From Alteromonas sp. a30 (GTDB taxonomy: Bacteria > Pseudomonadota > Gammaproteobacteria > Enterobacterales > Alteromonadaceae): a stretch of 64,000 bases of DNA. Below are positions 35,015-44,939 of this stretch, one piece after another. The notes under the pieces are model-generated. The model was given only the letters and a program-made list of their open reading frames with translations, ran no database searches and had not been told where the DNA came from. A program made the translations under genes and the position numbers. The stretch is from positions 105,197-169,196 of the forward strand of contig NZ_JABEPE010000010.1 in assembly GCF_026788005.1 (NCBI RefSeq). Direction: 5' to 3'. The first letter of the stretch is position 1. The number at the start of each line of letters is the position of its first letter.

Positions 35015-36058
35015 TTAGGTAGTTTCAGAATGATTTAAAGCGGGTAGATTATCCAGCGACCAACGTGGCGAAACTTGCTCAGACATATCGCCTAGCTGAC
35101 CCGCCTCAAGGCGCTTCGCACCAGCATAGGCAATCATGGCACCGTTATCAGTGCAAAATTCCAAACGTGGATAGTAAACCTGCCCACCCAGCTTTTTCAT
35201 CATTGTTTGCAAGGATTCGCGCAACGATTTATTGGCGCCCACACCACCAGCAATGACTAATCGCTTCAAGCCAGTTTCTGTTAATGCGCGTTTGCACTTA
35301 ATAGCTAAGGTTTGCACTACCGCAGTTTGAAACGCGAGTGCAACATCGGCTTTATCTTGAGGCGATAACTCCCCTTGTTTTTGAATATCTTTAATGGTGT
35401 TCGCTGCAAAGGTTTTAAGACCACTAAAGCTAAAATCAAGACCGGGCCTGTCAGTCATTGGGCGAGGAAAAGTAAAACGCCCCGCAGTACCATCGTCTGC
35501 CATTTTTGCCAGCACAGGGCCTCCGGGGTAATCTAAACCGAGCAATTTAGCCGTTTTATCAAAGCCTTCGCCTGCGGCATCATCAAGTGTTTCACCTAAC
35601 GTTTGATACTCTCCAATGCCATCAACTCTGACCAACATCGAGTGACCTCCAGAAACGAGCAATGCAACAAACGGAAATTCAGGTGCGGGCTCATCTAACA
35701 TCGGGGCCAGTAAGTGTCCCTCCATGTGATGCACTCCTACCATAGGTACTTTCCAGCCATAAGCCAAACTGCGCGCAAACGAGGAGCCAACAAGCAGTGC
35801 ACCAACCAGTCCCGGCCCACGAGTGTAGGCAACGCCATCAATATCGGCTTGGGTAGAGTTCGATTCCATTAATGCTTTTTGTACTAAAGGAACAAGCTTG
35901 CGAATATGGTCACGCGACGCTAATTCAGGAACAACACCACCATAATCAGCATGCAGCTTCACCTGACTATATAATGCATGGCTTAATAAGCCCTGCTCCG
36001 TGTCGTACACAGCCACACCGGTTTCATCACAGGAGGTTTCTATTCCTAATACTCGCAT
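35015..36058 (-). CDS. tsaD: tRNA N6-adenosine threonylcarbamoyltransferase TsaD
   Basis: 347 residues of the ASKHA fold. Metal-binding motif H110-HMEGH115, starting [19 protein letters not shown], with [13 protein letters not shown] and [14 protein letters not shown]. Completes t6A modification at position 37 of ANN-decoding tRNAs. Divergent from rpsU, the classic gammaproteobacterial arrangement. Confidence 0.97.
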   Translation of the reverse strand: MRVLGIETSCDETGVAVYDTEQGLLSHALYSQVKLHADYGGVVPELASRDHIRKLVPLVQKALMESNSTQADIDGVAYTRGPGLVGALLVGSSFARSLAYGWKVPMVGVHHMEGHLLAPMLDEPAPEFPFVALLVSGGHSMLVRVDGIGEYQTLGETLDDAAGEGFDKTAKLLGLDYPGGPVLAKMADDGTAGRFTFPRPMTDRPGLDFSFSGLKTFAANTIKDIQKQGELSPQDKADVALAFQTAVVQTLAIKCKRALTETGLKRLVIAGGVGANKSLRESLQTMMKKLGGQVYYPRLEFCTDNGAMIAYAGAKRLEAGQLGDMSEQVSPRWSLDNLPALNHSETT

Positions 36059-36392
36059 TTTGTCTTCTTTAATTGGTTCTTAACTGAAAATTTGGCTGGC
36101 ATTCTACCTAAGCTTAGTGTAAAAACTAAAGCGAATTACTTGCCTAAATTCGATAAATTCAGAGATAAATTCAGAGTAAAAGCTCTGTATTTTCCGTGAA
36201 ATCACTACCTTACAAGCACACAATAAAAACACCGCATTAGTTAAGCGCAAATTAAGCTAAATAAATAGTCACTCCAGCTTTACTTTGATTGTAGATATGA
36301 TTAGAATTGCGCACCATTTTTAAAGATAGCGGTCATTTTTTGACCCACCTAAAGACCAAAAATACAGATTTTATTTTTGAAGTGAGAGATTA
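36059..36392. promoter_or_regulatory. Divergent tsaD-rpsU promoter region
   Basis: AT-rich 334 bp. The best candidate for rpsU is TTGACC at 36340-36345 with TACAGA at 36363-36368 (17-nt spacing), 24 nt before the ATG. The -10 is weak. Includes a short direct repeat, gataaattcagagat/gataaattcagagta, near 36149-36178. No other structure seen. Confidence 0.4.
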
Positions 36393-36608
36393 ATGCCAAT
36401 AGTAAAAGTCAGAGAAAACGAGCCGTTTGACGTAGCATTACGTCGTTTCAAGCGTTCATGTGAAAAAGCAGGTGTACTTTCAGAAGTACGTCGTCGTGAG
36501 TTCTTCGAGAAACCAACTTGGGAACGTAAGCGTAAAAAAGCTGCTGCTAAAAAACGCCATTTGAAAAAACTAGCTCGTGAAAATGCTCGTAGAGTAAGAA
36601 TGTACTAA
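36393..36608 (+). CDS. rpsU: 30S ribosomal protein S21
   Basis: 71 residues, [27 protein letters not shown], then a basic C-terminal helix rich in Lys/Arg. First gene of the macromolecular synthesis operon. Codon use is strongly biased, as expected for a ribosomal protein. A terminator follows at once. Confidence 0.98.
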   Translation: MPIVKVRENEPFDVALRRFKRSCEKAGVLSEVRRREFFEKPTWERKRKKAAAKKRHLKKLARENARRVRMY

Positions 36609-36632
36609 GAACAACATTTGTTGTTCTTTTTT
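36607..36632 (+). terminator. Terminator immediately after rpsU
   Basis: AAGAACAAC-attt-GTTGTTCTT perfect nine-pair stem plus T-run, beginning inside the rpsU stop codon. In E. coli a terminator at this place keeps downstream primase low. Confidence 0.88.
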
Positions 36633-36683
36633 GTACAGTTTTACTTCTATTAGTAGTTAATCGACTTTCAAGGTAATTCATTG

Positions 36684-37130
36684 ATGTCTCTAATACTTAG
36701 ACTCAAAGATGCTCAAAAAGACGCAATGCGTGCCAAAGATAAGGTACGCCTAGGTACAATTCGCTTAGCTTTATCTGAAGTTAAACAACGTGAAGTTGAT
36801 ACCCGCGAAGAGCTTTCTGACGAAAATGTTATCGTTTTACTAACCAAAATGGTTAAGCAAAGACGTGACTCTATCACCCAGTTTAAAGCTGCGGAGCGTC
36901 AGGACCTTGTCGATCAAGAAGAGTCTGAACTGGCTATTTTGCAAGAGTTCCTTCCTGAACCACTTTCTGAAGAAGAAGTTGCAGCTTTAATTGCGGAAGC
37001 GGTTGAAGCAACAGGAGCAAATGGAATGCAAGATATGGGGAAAGTCATGGGTTGGCTGAAACCAAAAGTTCAAGGACGCGCAGATATGGGTAAATTAAGC
37101 GGTCAGATAAAAGCAAAGCTTAATGCTTAA
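36684..37130 (+). CDS. yqeY: GatB/YqeY domain protein
   Basis: 148 residues from ATG at 36684; a TTG directly before it is also in frame. Helical protein with LRLKDAQKDAMRAKDKVRLGTIRLALSE and a C-terminal tRNA-binding-like half (GKVMGWLKPKVQGRADMGKLSGQIK). Related to the tail domain of amidotransferase subunit GatB; role unproven. Its place between rpsU and dnaG is common in marine gammaproteobacteria. Confidence 0.93.
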   Translation: MSLILRLKDAQKDAMRAKDKVRLGTIRLALSEVKQREVDTREELSDENVIVLLTKMVKQRRDSITQFKAAERQDLVDQEESELAILQEFLPEPLSEEEVAALIAEAVEATGANGMQDMGKVMGWLKPKVQGRADMGKLSGQIKAKLNA

Positions 37131-37179
37131 GCTAATTTATTTCGTACTCATCAAGGCTTAATTGCTCATTTCTAATACC

Positions 37180-37213
37180 AACAAGAGGCTTTATTGCCTC
37201 TTGTTTTGTTTTT
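37180..37213 (+). terminator. Terminator between yqeY and dnaG
   Basis: AACAAGAGGC-tttatt-GCCTCTTGTT with a T-rich tail. A second strong terminator inside the operon, so dnaG needs read-through or its own promoter; TATAAT at 37278-37283 is a candidate -10 without a good -35. Confidence 0.85.
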
Positions 37214-37314
37214 ACACAACGACTTTATTTCTCAAGCTGTTTTTCTAAATTTAGGCAGCACCTTGCCCCAATTTATTTATAATGCATTCCTAATTCGGTA
37301 AATAACGCAAACAC

Positions 37315-39090
37315 ATGTCAGGCAGAATTCCACGAAGTTTTATTGATGATCTCCTCGCTCGAACCGATATTGTTGAGCTGATAGACGGTTTCGTACCGTT
37401 AAAGCGCGCAGGAAAGAACCATCAAGCATGCTGCCCTTTTCACAGTGAAAAAAGCCCTTCATTTACTGTCAGTCAAGAAAAGCAGTTCTATCATTGCTTT
37501 GGTTGCGGAGCCCACGGCAATGCCATCTCTTTTTTAATGGAGTATGAGCGTCTAGAGTTTCCTGAAGCAGTTGAAGAGCTTGCTCGTTATCATCATGTAG
37601 AAGTACCTAGGGAACAAACTGCTTTTTCAAATGCCAAACCCTATATTCCTGCCAATAAACTTGAAGATGACTTCAATTTAATGGAAAAGGTAAGTCGTTA
37701 TTTTGAAAAACAGCTAAAAGATAATACGCAATCAGCCAAAGCCATTGACTACCTAAAATCACGCGGACTAAGCGGCGAAATTGTTAAGGCATACAATATT
37801 GGCTACGCCCCGGCACAATGGGACGCCATTTTAAATGCGTTTGGTCAGTCTCAACCTGTACAGCAACAATTGCTCGATTTAAAACTCATCACGGAAAACA
37901 GCCAACACAAACGTTATGACTTTTTCCGTGACCGCATTATGTTCCCTATCCGCGACAAACGCGGCAGAGTCATTGGTTTTGGTGGTCGAGTGATGGGTGA
38001 TGACACGCCGAAATATTTAAACTCACCTGAAACCCGAATTTTTCATAAAGGCAGTGAACTTTACGGCTTTTATCAAGCTCGCCAACAACACCGAAAATTG
38101 CAACGCGTGCTGGTCGTTGAAGGTTATATGGACGTAGTTGCTCTGGCGCAGTTCGGCATCACCTACGCCGTTGCGGCACTTGGCACAGCAACCACGCCTG
38201 AACACATTCAAATGTTATTGCGCAGCACACCTGAAATTGTTTGCTGTTACGATGGTGATAGAGCGGGCCGAGAAGCAGCCTGGCGGGCCATGAACAATGC
38301 ACTTCCCCATTTAAAAGACGGAACGCAAATGCGCTTCTTATTCTTACCTGACGGCGAGGATCCCGATACCATGGTGCGCAAAATCGGAAAAGAAGCGTTT
38401 GAAGATTTGTTGCAAGACAAGGCAGTGCCGTTATCAAAATTCTTGTTCGATAATTTATTACAGCGCCACTCAGTTGCCACAACAGAGGGGAAAGCATCGC
38501 TGAAAGCTGAAGCGGAACCGCTTATTTCTCAAATTCCCGGCGAATATCAACAACAAATGCTAATGGAAGTGCTGAGCAAGCATACGGGTGAATATGAAAA
38601 ACACCGTGCTCAAGTTGCCGCTAAAGAATCCAATAACCAATCACAAATTGCCAAAGTAGGTTACTCACGACCCAATAAACCTAGCTTCTCACCTGGCAGA
38701 ATGATGTTACGTTTGCTACTCGACAACCCGAAGTTAGCCTCTGAGTGTAAAGATGTGACTCCAGAAGCAACACAGCAACTTCGTGTTGGCAACTTAGACA
38801 TGTTAATCGATATGATGCGGTTGTGTATCCACTCCCCTCATTACAGTACCGCGCAAGTTCTAGAACACTATCGCGATCACCCAAATTATAAGGCGTTAGG
38901 CAAGTTACTCTCATGGGAGCACGCCGTATCAGATGAAACGATGGCAACGGTTTATCGTGACAGTTTCAACCGATTAATTAACCAGCATTTACAGGGTAGA
39001 ATGGAAGAGCTTTTATCAAAAGCACGTCAAGGAAACATAACAAATGACGAAAAAAAAGAGCTTATGTTGCTAAGCAAAGCTAATCAATAA
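37315..39090 (+). CDS. dnaG: DNA primase
   Basis: 591 residues. Zinc-ribbon C40-H43-C61-C64 in CCPFH and HCFGCGAHG, a primase catalytic core, TOPRIM segment VVEGYMDVVALAQFG with CCYDGDRAGREAAWRA (metal site), and a C-terminal DnaB-interacting helical domain. Synthesises RNA primers at the fork. Middle gene of the macromolecular synthesis operon. Confidence 0.97.
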   Translation: MSGRIPRSFIDDLLARTDIVELIDGFVPLKRAGKNHQACCPFHSEKSPSFTVSQEKQFYHCFGCGAHGNAISFLMEYERLEFPEAVEELARYHHVEVPREQTAFSNAKPYIPANKLEDDFNLMEKVSRYFEKQLKDNTQSAKAIDYLKSRGLSGEIVKAYNIGYAPAQWDAILNAFGQSQPVQQQLLDLKLITENSQHKRYDFFRDRIMFPIRDKRGRVIGFGGRVMGDDTPKYLNSPETRIFHKGSELYGFYQARQQHRKLQRVLVVEGYMDVVALAQFGITYAVAALGTATTPEHIQMLLRSTPEIVCCYDGDRAGREAAWRAMNNALPHLKDGTQMRFLFLPDGEDPDTMVRKIGKEAFEDLLQDKAVPLSKFLFDNLLQRHSVATTEGKASLKAEAEPLISQIPGEYQQQMLMEVLSKHTGEYEKHRAQVAAKESNNQSQIAKVGYSRPNKPSFSPGRMMLRLLLDNPKLASECKDVTPEATQQLRVGNLDMLIDMMRLCIHSPHYSTAQVLEHYRDHPNYKALGKLLSWEHAVSDETMATVYRDSFNRLINQHLQGRMEELLSKARQGNITNDEKKELMLLSKANQ

Positions 39091-39421
39091 TGTATAATTT
39101 TTGCAGGCTAAGCTTGAAAAACCAGCAGCTAGCCCTCATTGTAGGTTAGGTTGTCCTCGACACTGCCTTGTAGCCGTAGCCGCAGCGTCGAAAATTCACT
39201 ATCTCTTAAACAAACAAACGTAGAATGCGCTGTAACTTTTCTGCTATAATGGTCGATTCTGTGTGCCCTGTATGCCATAACTGTTACGTTTTTGCTTTAT
39301 TACAATCAGAACGCTATTTTTACTAAATGGCGGGCGAGTGAATTCAGGCCACAGATAATACTATATATTTATAGTCGAGTGCCCTCAGGGCTAGTTCTAC
39401 ATTAATTGGTCGCGGAAGTAT
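39091..39421 (+). promoter_or_regulatory. dnaG-rpoD intergenic region with an rpoD promoter
   Basis: Contains an extended -10, TGCTATAAT (-10 hexamer 39245-39250), without a clear -35, giving an rpoD leader of about 165 nt. Upstream is a stem-loop CGACACTGC (39158-39166) / GCAGCGTCG (39182-39190), nine pairs with one mismatch. Separate rpoD promoters in this spacer are known from other gammaproteobacteria. Confidence 0.55.
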
Positions 39422-41251
39422 ATGGCAAGCAAGCAGTCTCAGATAAAACTCCTCATCGCTAAAGGTAAAGAGCAAGGTTTCCTAACGTTTTCAGAGGTTA
39501 ATGACCATCTACCTCAGGATATTGTCGATTCAGACCAAATTGAAGACATTATCCGTATGATCAACGACATGGGTATTCAGGTGTTCGAAAACGCTCCAGA
39601 TGCTGATGAATTGTTGATGCAGGAAACAACTACCGATGAAGAAGTCGCAGAAGCGGCAGCACAAGCTTTAGCTACCGTTGAAAGTGAAATCGGTCGAACA
39701 ACTGATCCAGTGCGTATGTACATGCGTGAAATGGGTACAGTTGAACTACTTACTCGTGAAGGCGAAATTGAAATCGCAAAGCGCATTGAAGAAGGTATCA
39801 ACCAAGTTCAATGTTCTGTTGCAGAATACCCCGAAGCTATCACTTATCTACTTGATCAGTGGGACCTTTTCGAAGCAGAAGAAATCCGCTTAAGTGATAT
39901 TATTCTCGGATTTATAGATCCAAACGAGGAGCAAGATCTCGCTCCCACCGCAACACACATTGGTTCAGAATTGTCTGATGAAGAATTAGACGATGAAGAT
40001 GATGATGGCGATGACGATTCAGAGGAAGAAGAAGACAACTCTATCGACCCTGAACTAGCACGTGAAAAGTTTTCGGCACTGCGTACTCAATATGAGAAAA
40101 CGCGTGAAATTATCGCGAATAAAGGTCGAAGTCATGCCATTGCAAAAGAAAATATTGGGATTTTAAGCGATATTTTCAAAGAATTCCGTTTGGTACCTAA
40201 ACAGTTCGATAGAATGGTACGCAACATGCGTAACATGATGGATCGCGTACGCGTTCAAGAGCGCTTGGTCATGAAGTATTGCGTTGCGAATGCAAAAATG
40301 CCGAAAAGCGACTTCATCAAGATGTTCGCTGGCAGCGAAACCTCTACTGACTGGTTAAATAAAGCGGTCAACTCTGATGCGCCTTACGCTCAACTACTCA
40401 GTGCTTTTAAAGAAGAAATTGAGCGCTGCGTCAATAAAATTAATCAGGTTGAAGAAGAGACCGGTTTAAATATTGATGACATTAAGGACATCAATCGCCG
40501 TATGTCTATCGGCGAAGCCAAAGCCCGTCGTGCGAAGAAGGAAATGGTTGAAGCTAACTTACGTTTAGTTATCTCCATCGCCAAAAAGTACACAAACCGA
40601 GGCTTACAATTCTTGGATCTTATTCAGGAAGGCAATATTGGCTTGATGAAGGCAGTGGACAAGTTCGAATATCGTCGTGGATACAAGTTTTCAACTTACG
40701 CAACGTGGTGGATTCGTCAGGCAATTACACGTTCTATTGCCGATCAGGCAAGAACAATCCGTATTCCTGTGCATATGATTGAAACTATTAACAAGTTGAA
40801 CCGTATTTCACGCCAAATGTTGCAAGAAATTGGTCGTGAGCCAACACCGGAAGAATTGTCAGAGCGCATGATGATGCCTGAAGACAAAATCCGTAAAGTG
40901 CTTAAGATTGCAAAAGAACCCATTTCAATGGAAACACCAATTGGTGATGATGAAGATTCGCATCTTGGTGACTTCATTGAGGATAGCACGATTGTGCAAC
41001 CTCTGGATTCGGCAACAGGTAACAACTTGAAACATGCGACTCAAGACGTCCTTGCAGGTTTAACTGCAAGAGAAGCAAAAGTATTGCGAATGCGTTTTGG
41101 TATCGACATGAATACTGACCACACGTTAGAAGAAGTCGGCAAACAGTTTGACGTTACTCGCGAACGTATTCGTCAGATTGAAGCAAAAGCACTTCGCAAG
41201 CTCAGACATCCTAGCCGTTCTGAGCAATTACGTAGTTTCCTTGATGAATAA
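39422..41251 (+). CDS. rpoD: Primary RNA polymerase sigma factor RpoD (sigma-70)
   Basis: 609 residues: region 1.1 (about 1-80), region 1.2 ([17 protein letters not shown]), an acidic non-conserved stretch (about 185-205), region 2 with [19 protein letters not shown] and [15 protein letters not shown], region 3, and region 4 with [20 protein letters not shown]. Length and motifs match the housekeeping sigma factor. Last gene of the rpsU-yqeY-dnaG-rpoD operon. Confidence 0.98.
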   Translation: MASKQSQIKLLIAKGKEQGFLTFSEVNDHLPQDIVDSDQIEDIIRMINDMGIQVFENAPDADELLMQETTTDEEVAEAAAQALATVESEIGRTTDPVRMYMREMGTVELLTREGEIEIAKRIEEGINQVQCSVAEYPEAITYLLDQWDLFEAEEIRLSDIILGFIDPNEEQDLAPTATHIGSELSDEELDDEDDDGDDDSEEEEDNSIDPELAREKFSALRTQYEKTREIIANKGRSHAIAKENIGILSDIFKEFRLVPKQFDRMVRNMRNMMDRVRVQERLVMKYCVANAKMPKSDFIKMFAGSETSTDWLNKAVNSDAPYAQLLSAFKEEIERCVNKINQVEEETGLNIDDIKDINRRMSIGEAKARRAKKEMVEANLRLVISIAKKYTNRGLQFLDLIQEGNIGLMKAVDKFEYRRGYKFSTYATWWIRQAITRSIADQARTIRIPVHMIETINKLNRISRQMLQEIGREPTPEELSERMMMPEDKIRKVLKIAKEPISMETPIGDDEDSHLGDFIEDSTIVQPLDSATGNNLKHATQDVLAGLTAREAKVLRMRFGIDMNTDHTLEEVGKQFDVTRERIRQIEAKALRKLRHPSRSEQLRSFLDE

Positions 41252-41294
41252 AACGTACATAGCTATTAATTAAGATTTAAAAAGCGGCCTTTAG

Positions 41295-41333
41295 CCTAAT
41301 GCCGATCAGTTAAGAAGTTGACATTTGGCATAA
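41295..41333. repeat. Imperfect inverted-repeat element, copy 1
   Basis: CTAATGCC-GATCAGTTAA ... TTGACATTT-GGCATAAG: the same ends and centre as the perfect copy at 41400-41432 but diverged. Lies just before the rpoD terminator. Confidence 0.5.
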
Positions 41334-41340
41334 GAGGATA

Positions 41341-41374
41341 AAAATCCGATGATCGTAAGGTCATCGGATTTTTT
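41341..41374 (+). terminator. Terminator of the rpoD operon
   Basis: AAATCCGATGA-8 nt-TCATCGGATTT perfect 11-pair stem running into seven T in total, 90 nt after the rpoD stop. Confidence 0.93.
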
Positions 41375-41399
41375 TGTGCAACTTCAACAAGCCCTTAAT

Positions 41400-41432
41400 A
41401 CTAATGCCAGTCAGCTTAACTGACTGGCATTA
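41400..41432. repeat. Perfect inverted-repeat element, copy 2
   Basis: CTAATGCCAGTCAG-cttaa-CTGACTGGCATTAG: a flawless 14-pair stem with a 5-nt loop. It has no immediate T-run, so it is better read as a small palindromic repeat than as a terminator. A diverged copy lies 105 bp upstream. Confidence 0.65.
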
Positions 41433-41714
41433 GCCTTTAGCCGCTTTTTTACTATCTTAGATTGTGCAAAAGCTTCTCTTCACAACCTATGTCTCTGGCT
41501 ATCACATCACAAGCAGCCTTTTCCTCGAATAGATCAAACTAAGGTAACTATTATTACCTATTCATCGTTAATTTATGTTTATTCATCTCAAATCAGTACA
41601 TTTTTTCACAATTTGTAAGATTTTGTCCTACCTTTTATTGCATAGATAGTTTCTCCGTCAACGCTTTCGATAACTCAAACCTACAACGAGAGGCAAACTC
41701 GTGCGAAAAACTGA
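41433..41714. other. Spacer upstream of the hybrid kinase
   Basis: AT-rich, no gene. I see no confident promoter or operator; the kinase start has only a weak ribosome site. Confidence 0.35.
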
Positions 41715-44700
41715 ATGAAACCGATAAAAATTAGAAACATATTACTTATCCCATTTAGCCTACTTATTATTGTTTTTTCAGCACTTGTAGGCTTTCAGTC
41801 GTTGTTAAGTAGCCAAAACTACATTAATAATCTTCTAGCTGAGATCATGGTAAATACCTACCAGCTTATTACAGCAGAGATTAGCGACAGATTATCGGTG
41901 CATGAGCAACTCAACCAAGCCAATCGTATCTACCTTGAACAAAATGATTACAAAGAGAATTTTGAAGCGTTAAACAACCTTATGTTTAACCAGCTAAAAG
42001 CTTTCCGAGATATTGATGCCGTTTATTTCAGCTCTCGGGAGAATTGGTTTTCAGGTTATGCCCGATTCGACGACACTATTGTTCACATGTATGCAAATGA
42101 GGACACACAATACAACATTCATTATGAACAGCTTCAAGAGGATCAAAAGACTAGAAAGCTATTACAAATTGCGCCCGACTTCTACGCCACACAAAGTAAC
42201 TGGTACCAAGAGGCTGCCCCCCAACCAGAACGAGGATGGGGCTCTAGTTTTTCGTACTATGTTTTGCCAACGCTGGCAATGCCTAATAGCGTCAAGATTA
42301 TTGACGACAACGGTAAAGACGTGGGAGTTGTGGGTAATGACCTATTTCTCGATAAGTTAGGTGACGTATTAAAAAACTTTTTTGAACTCAACAGCGGCAG
42401 CGCCTTTATTATTAACGACTCTGGAGACCTTATCGGTAGCTCCAATCATTATCGTCCTTATCACATTATCAATGGCGACATCATTCAGACCAACGTTGAA
42501 GATAGTCAAGACAGGCTTATTCAAACAGGCATGGAAGTCTACAACTCTCTCCCCAGAGAAGAACAACGCTCACCGCAACTCCGTCCAGTAACGATTGATG
42601 ATCAATCGTACCAATTAGGCATCTTCCAATTTACCCACGGCGATAGCATTAGCTGGACCCTCTTTATTTATTTGGCTGAACAAGGCATTTTGGAACAAGC
42701 CAACCGGAGCTTGTACCAATCTTTAAGCTCTATTCTTGCTGGTATGTTGCTAACCATGTTTATGTCGGCTTTCCTAGCCAATAAAATTGCAGCGCCCATC
42801 CATAACTTGAATAAAAAAGTACAAGAATGGAAAAACCACCCTTCCAAATTAGTCGAAGAAGAAAAAATAGAATCAAGAATTGTAGAGGTTGGGCAATTAA
42901 CTGACTCCGCTTTGCAAATGCATAACAATACCGCACGAGTCATGCAGGAACTTCAGAAAACAATCACCGAAAACCGCCATTTTATTAACGAAATTGAAAA
43001 ATTAGCAATGGTGGCGGAAAACACCGATGACATGGTGCTCATTTGTAATGCTGAGCAGATGATAGAATGGGCCAATAACAGTTTTCTTAATAACTATTCT
43101 TTGGCATTAAGTGATGTCATAGAGTGCTCCGCGCTTGAACTGCTACTCTCACCAAAAGAACGTGAAACAGAAACTCACTCAATCAATGTACAATTGTCTT
43201 CCCTCGGGTTCGCCAAGGTACAACATGTCCACTATGACGCTACTGGCTCCCCTCATTGGGTTAAGATCAATATTCGCCAAGTCATGGAAAAAAGTGACAC
43301 CAAACATTACATATTTATTATGCAGGACATCACTGCACAAAAGTCGTATGAACAAGAATTAACAAAATGGAAAACTGTTTTCTACGCAGCGGATTGGGGC
43401 ATTGCAATATCAGAAAATGATGACATGTCATTAACGCTCGCCAATCCGACTTTTGCCAAGCTACATGGATATGATCTACAAGTTTCTAACAAGGCCAATA
43501 TGAGTATGTTTTATCCTGATGAAGCACTTCCACTCATCCGTGATTACATGAATATTGCCAAAGAAACAGGTTCCGTAACCTTTGAAACAGAGCACATTAA
43601 GAACAGCGGACAGCGCTTCCCCGTGCTTCAAAATATATCCGCGTTCCATGATCAACAAGGCGAATTAGCCGGTTATATTACTTCCATCCAAGATATTTCT
43701 GAGATCAAGTCTTTACAGTATCAACTGGTGCAATCTCAAAAAATGGAAGCCATGGGAACGCTTGCAGGAGGCATGGCGCACGACTTTAATAATATTTTGG
43801 CCTCCATTCTCGGAAATGCAGAGTTATGTAATTTATATATTGAAAACATCAGTGACGTATTCAAACATAGCCACCTAGAAACACTTTCTGAGCGACTCGA
43901 ATCTATCGTAAAATCTTGCAGCAGAGCATCCGACTTAACGAATAAAATTCTGTCCTATAGTCGCATGGATTCACCGGATTTTGCGCCGTTACACCTGAGT
44001 GAAATATTGCAAGAATCCATTGCGATGATTCGCCCAATGCTGCCCGCAACAATACATATTGATTTTGAAGATAACGCATATATCGATATCATCGAAGGAA
44101 ATGAATCCCAGTTACAGCAAGTCTTTATGAACTTGTTGACAAATGCACTTCACGCTATCGAATCAGCCAATCGCAAATCAGGAAATGTTTGCGTACACAT
44201 GGAAAATCAAGTCGACGATATTGGTGAGGCTTATGTCAAACTCGAATTATCCGACAACGGAAGTGGTATTTCAAAATCCGCTTTGACACATATTTTCGAT
44301 CCTTTCTTTACGACCAAGGAAAAGGGAAAAGGAACCGGACTCGGGTTATCCGTTGTTAGCGGTATTCTAAGGGGCCATAACGTCAAAATTGATGTAAAAA
44401 GTGTCGTTGATCAAGGCACCCAGTTTATTATGCTATTTCCGTTAAATGGCGACCAAGCGCTAATCCCTAGAGAAACCGATGCCAATACCATTCTACCCGA
44501 TATTCCAAACAACTCTCACCTTGTGATTGTGGATGATGAAAGTCAAATTACAGAAGTTTGGGGAAGGATATTATCGGAAAAAGGCTTTAGAATTACCGCC
44601 TTTAATGATGCTAAATCGGCTTTAAGTTTCATTCGTGACCACTATAAAGAAGTTGATCTTGTTATATCTGACTATGATATGGCAGATATGAATGGTGCGG

Positions 44701-44873
44701 AATTTTGTGGACAACTGCATCGAGAACTTCCAACCTTACCGTTAATTATGCTAACAGGCTATTCTGAGAAAATGGATGATAACTTGGCAAAGGAACTCGG
44801 GATCTGTCGCCTGCTTTTAAAGCCAATTTCTCTTGGTGCCTTGTTGAAAGCCATTACCCAAACGTTACGATAA
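41715..44873 (+). CDS. Hybrid sensor histidine kinase/response regulator
   Basis: 1052 residues. Membrane helix about 10-30, a large periplasmic sensor of dCache type (about 35-320), second helix about 330-350, two PAS domains (about 430-550 and 555-670, the second ending YITSIQDISEIKSL). The HisKA helix carries His689 in GTLAGGMAHDFNNILAS. The ATPase has FMNLLTNALHAIE, SDNGSGIS and GKGTGLGLSVVSGI, and a C-terminal receiver has Asp986 in LVISDYDMADMNG. The HDFNN type of H-box is shared with NtrB-like kinases. No partner regulator adjoins it; the signal is unknown. Confidence 0.92.
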   Translation: MKPIKIRNILLIPFSLLIIVFSALVGFQSLLSSQNYINNLLAEIMVNTYQLITAEISDRLSVHEQLNQANRIYLEQNDYKENFEALNNLMFNQLKAFRDIDAVYFSSRENWFSGYARFDDTIVHMYANEDTQYNIHYEQLQEDQKTRKLLQIAPDFYATQSNWYQEAAPQPERGWGSSFSYYVLPTLAMPNSVKIIDDNGKDVGVVGNDLFLDKLGDVLKNFFELNSGSAFIINDSGDLIGSSNHYRPYHIINGDIIQTNVEDSQDRLIQTGMEVYNSLPREEQRSPQLRPVTIDDQSYQLGIFQFTHGDSISWTLFIYLAEQGILEQANRSLYQSLSSILAGMLLTMFMSAFLANKIAAPIHNLNKKVQEWKNHPSKLVEEEKIESRIVEVGQLTDSALQMHNNTARVMQELQKTITENRHFINEIEKLAMVAENTDDMVLICNAEQMIEWANNSFLNNYSLALSDVIECSALELLLSPKERETETHSINVQLSSLGFAKVQHVHYDATGSPHWVKINIRQVMEKSDTKHYIFIMQDITAQKSYEQELTKWKTVFYAADWGIAISENDDMSLTLANPTFAKLHGYDLQVSNKANMSMFYPDEALPLIRDYMNIAKETGSVTFETEHIKNSGQRFPVLQNISAFHDQQGELAGYITSIQDISEIKSLQYQLVQSQKMEAMGTLAGGMAHDFNNILASILGNAELCNLYIENISDVFKHSHLETLSERLESIVKSCSRASDLTNKILSYSRMDSPDFAPLHLSEILQESIAMIRPMLPATIHIDFEDNAYIDIIEGNESQLQQVFMNLLTNALHAIESANRKSGNVCVHMENQVDDIGEAYVKLELSDNGSGISKSALTHIFDPFFTTKEKGKGTGLGLSVVSGILRGHNVKIDVKSVVDQGTQFIMLFPLNGDQALIPRETDANTILPDIPNNSHLVIVDDESQITEVWGRILSEKGFRITAFNDAKSALSFIRDHYKEVDLVISDYDMADMNGAEFCGQLHRELPTLPLIMLTGYSEKMDDNLAKELGICRLLLKPISLGALLKAITQTLR

Positions 44874-44939
44874 AAACCTCAATTGCAGTTTGCGGTAAAT
44901 TTCAGTTTAATAGCCTCCCAACGATACCGAAGGTTTTCC

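Noticed and set aside
39382..39392. GCCCTcAGGGC palindrome before rpoD as a hairpin
   Set aside because: The loop would be one nucleotide, which cannot form a stable hairpin; no T-run.
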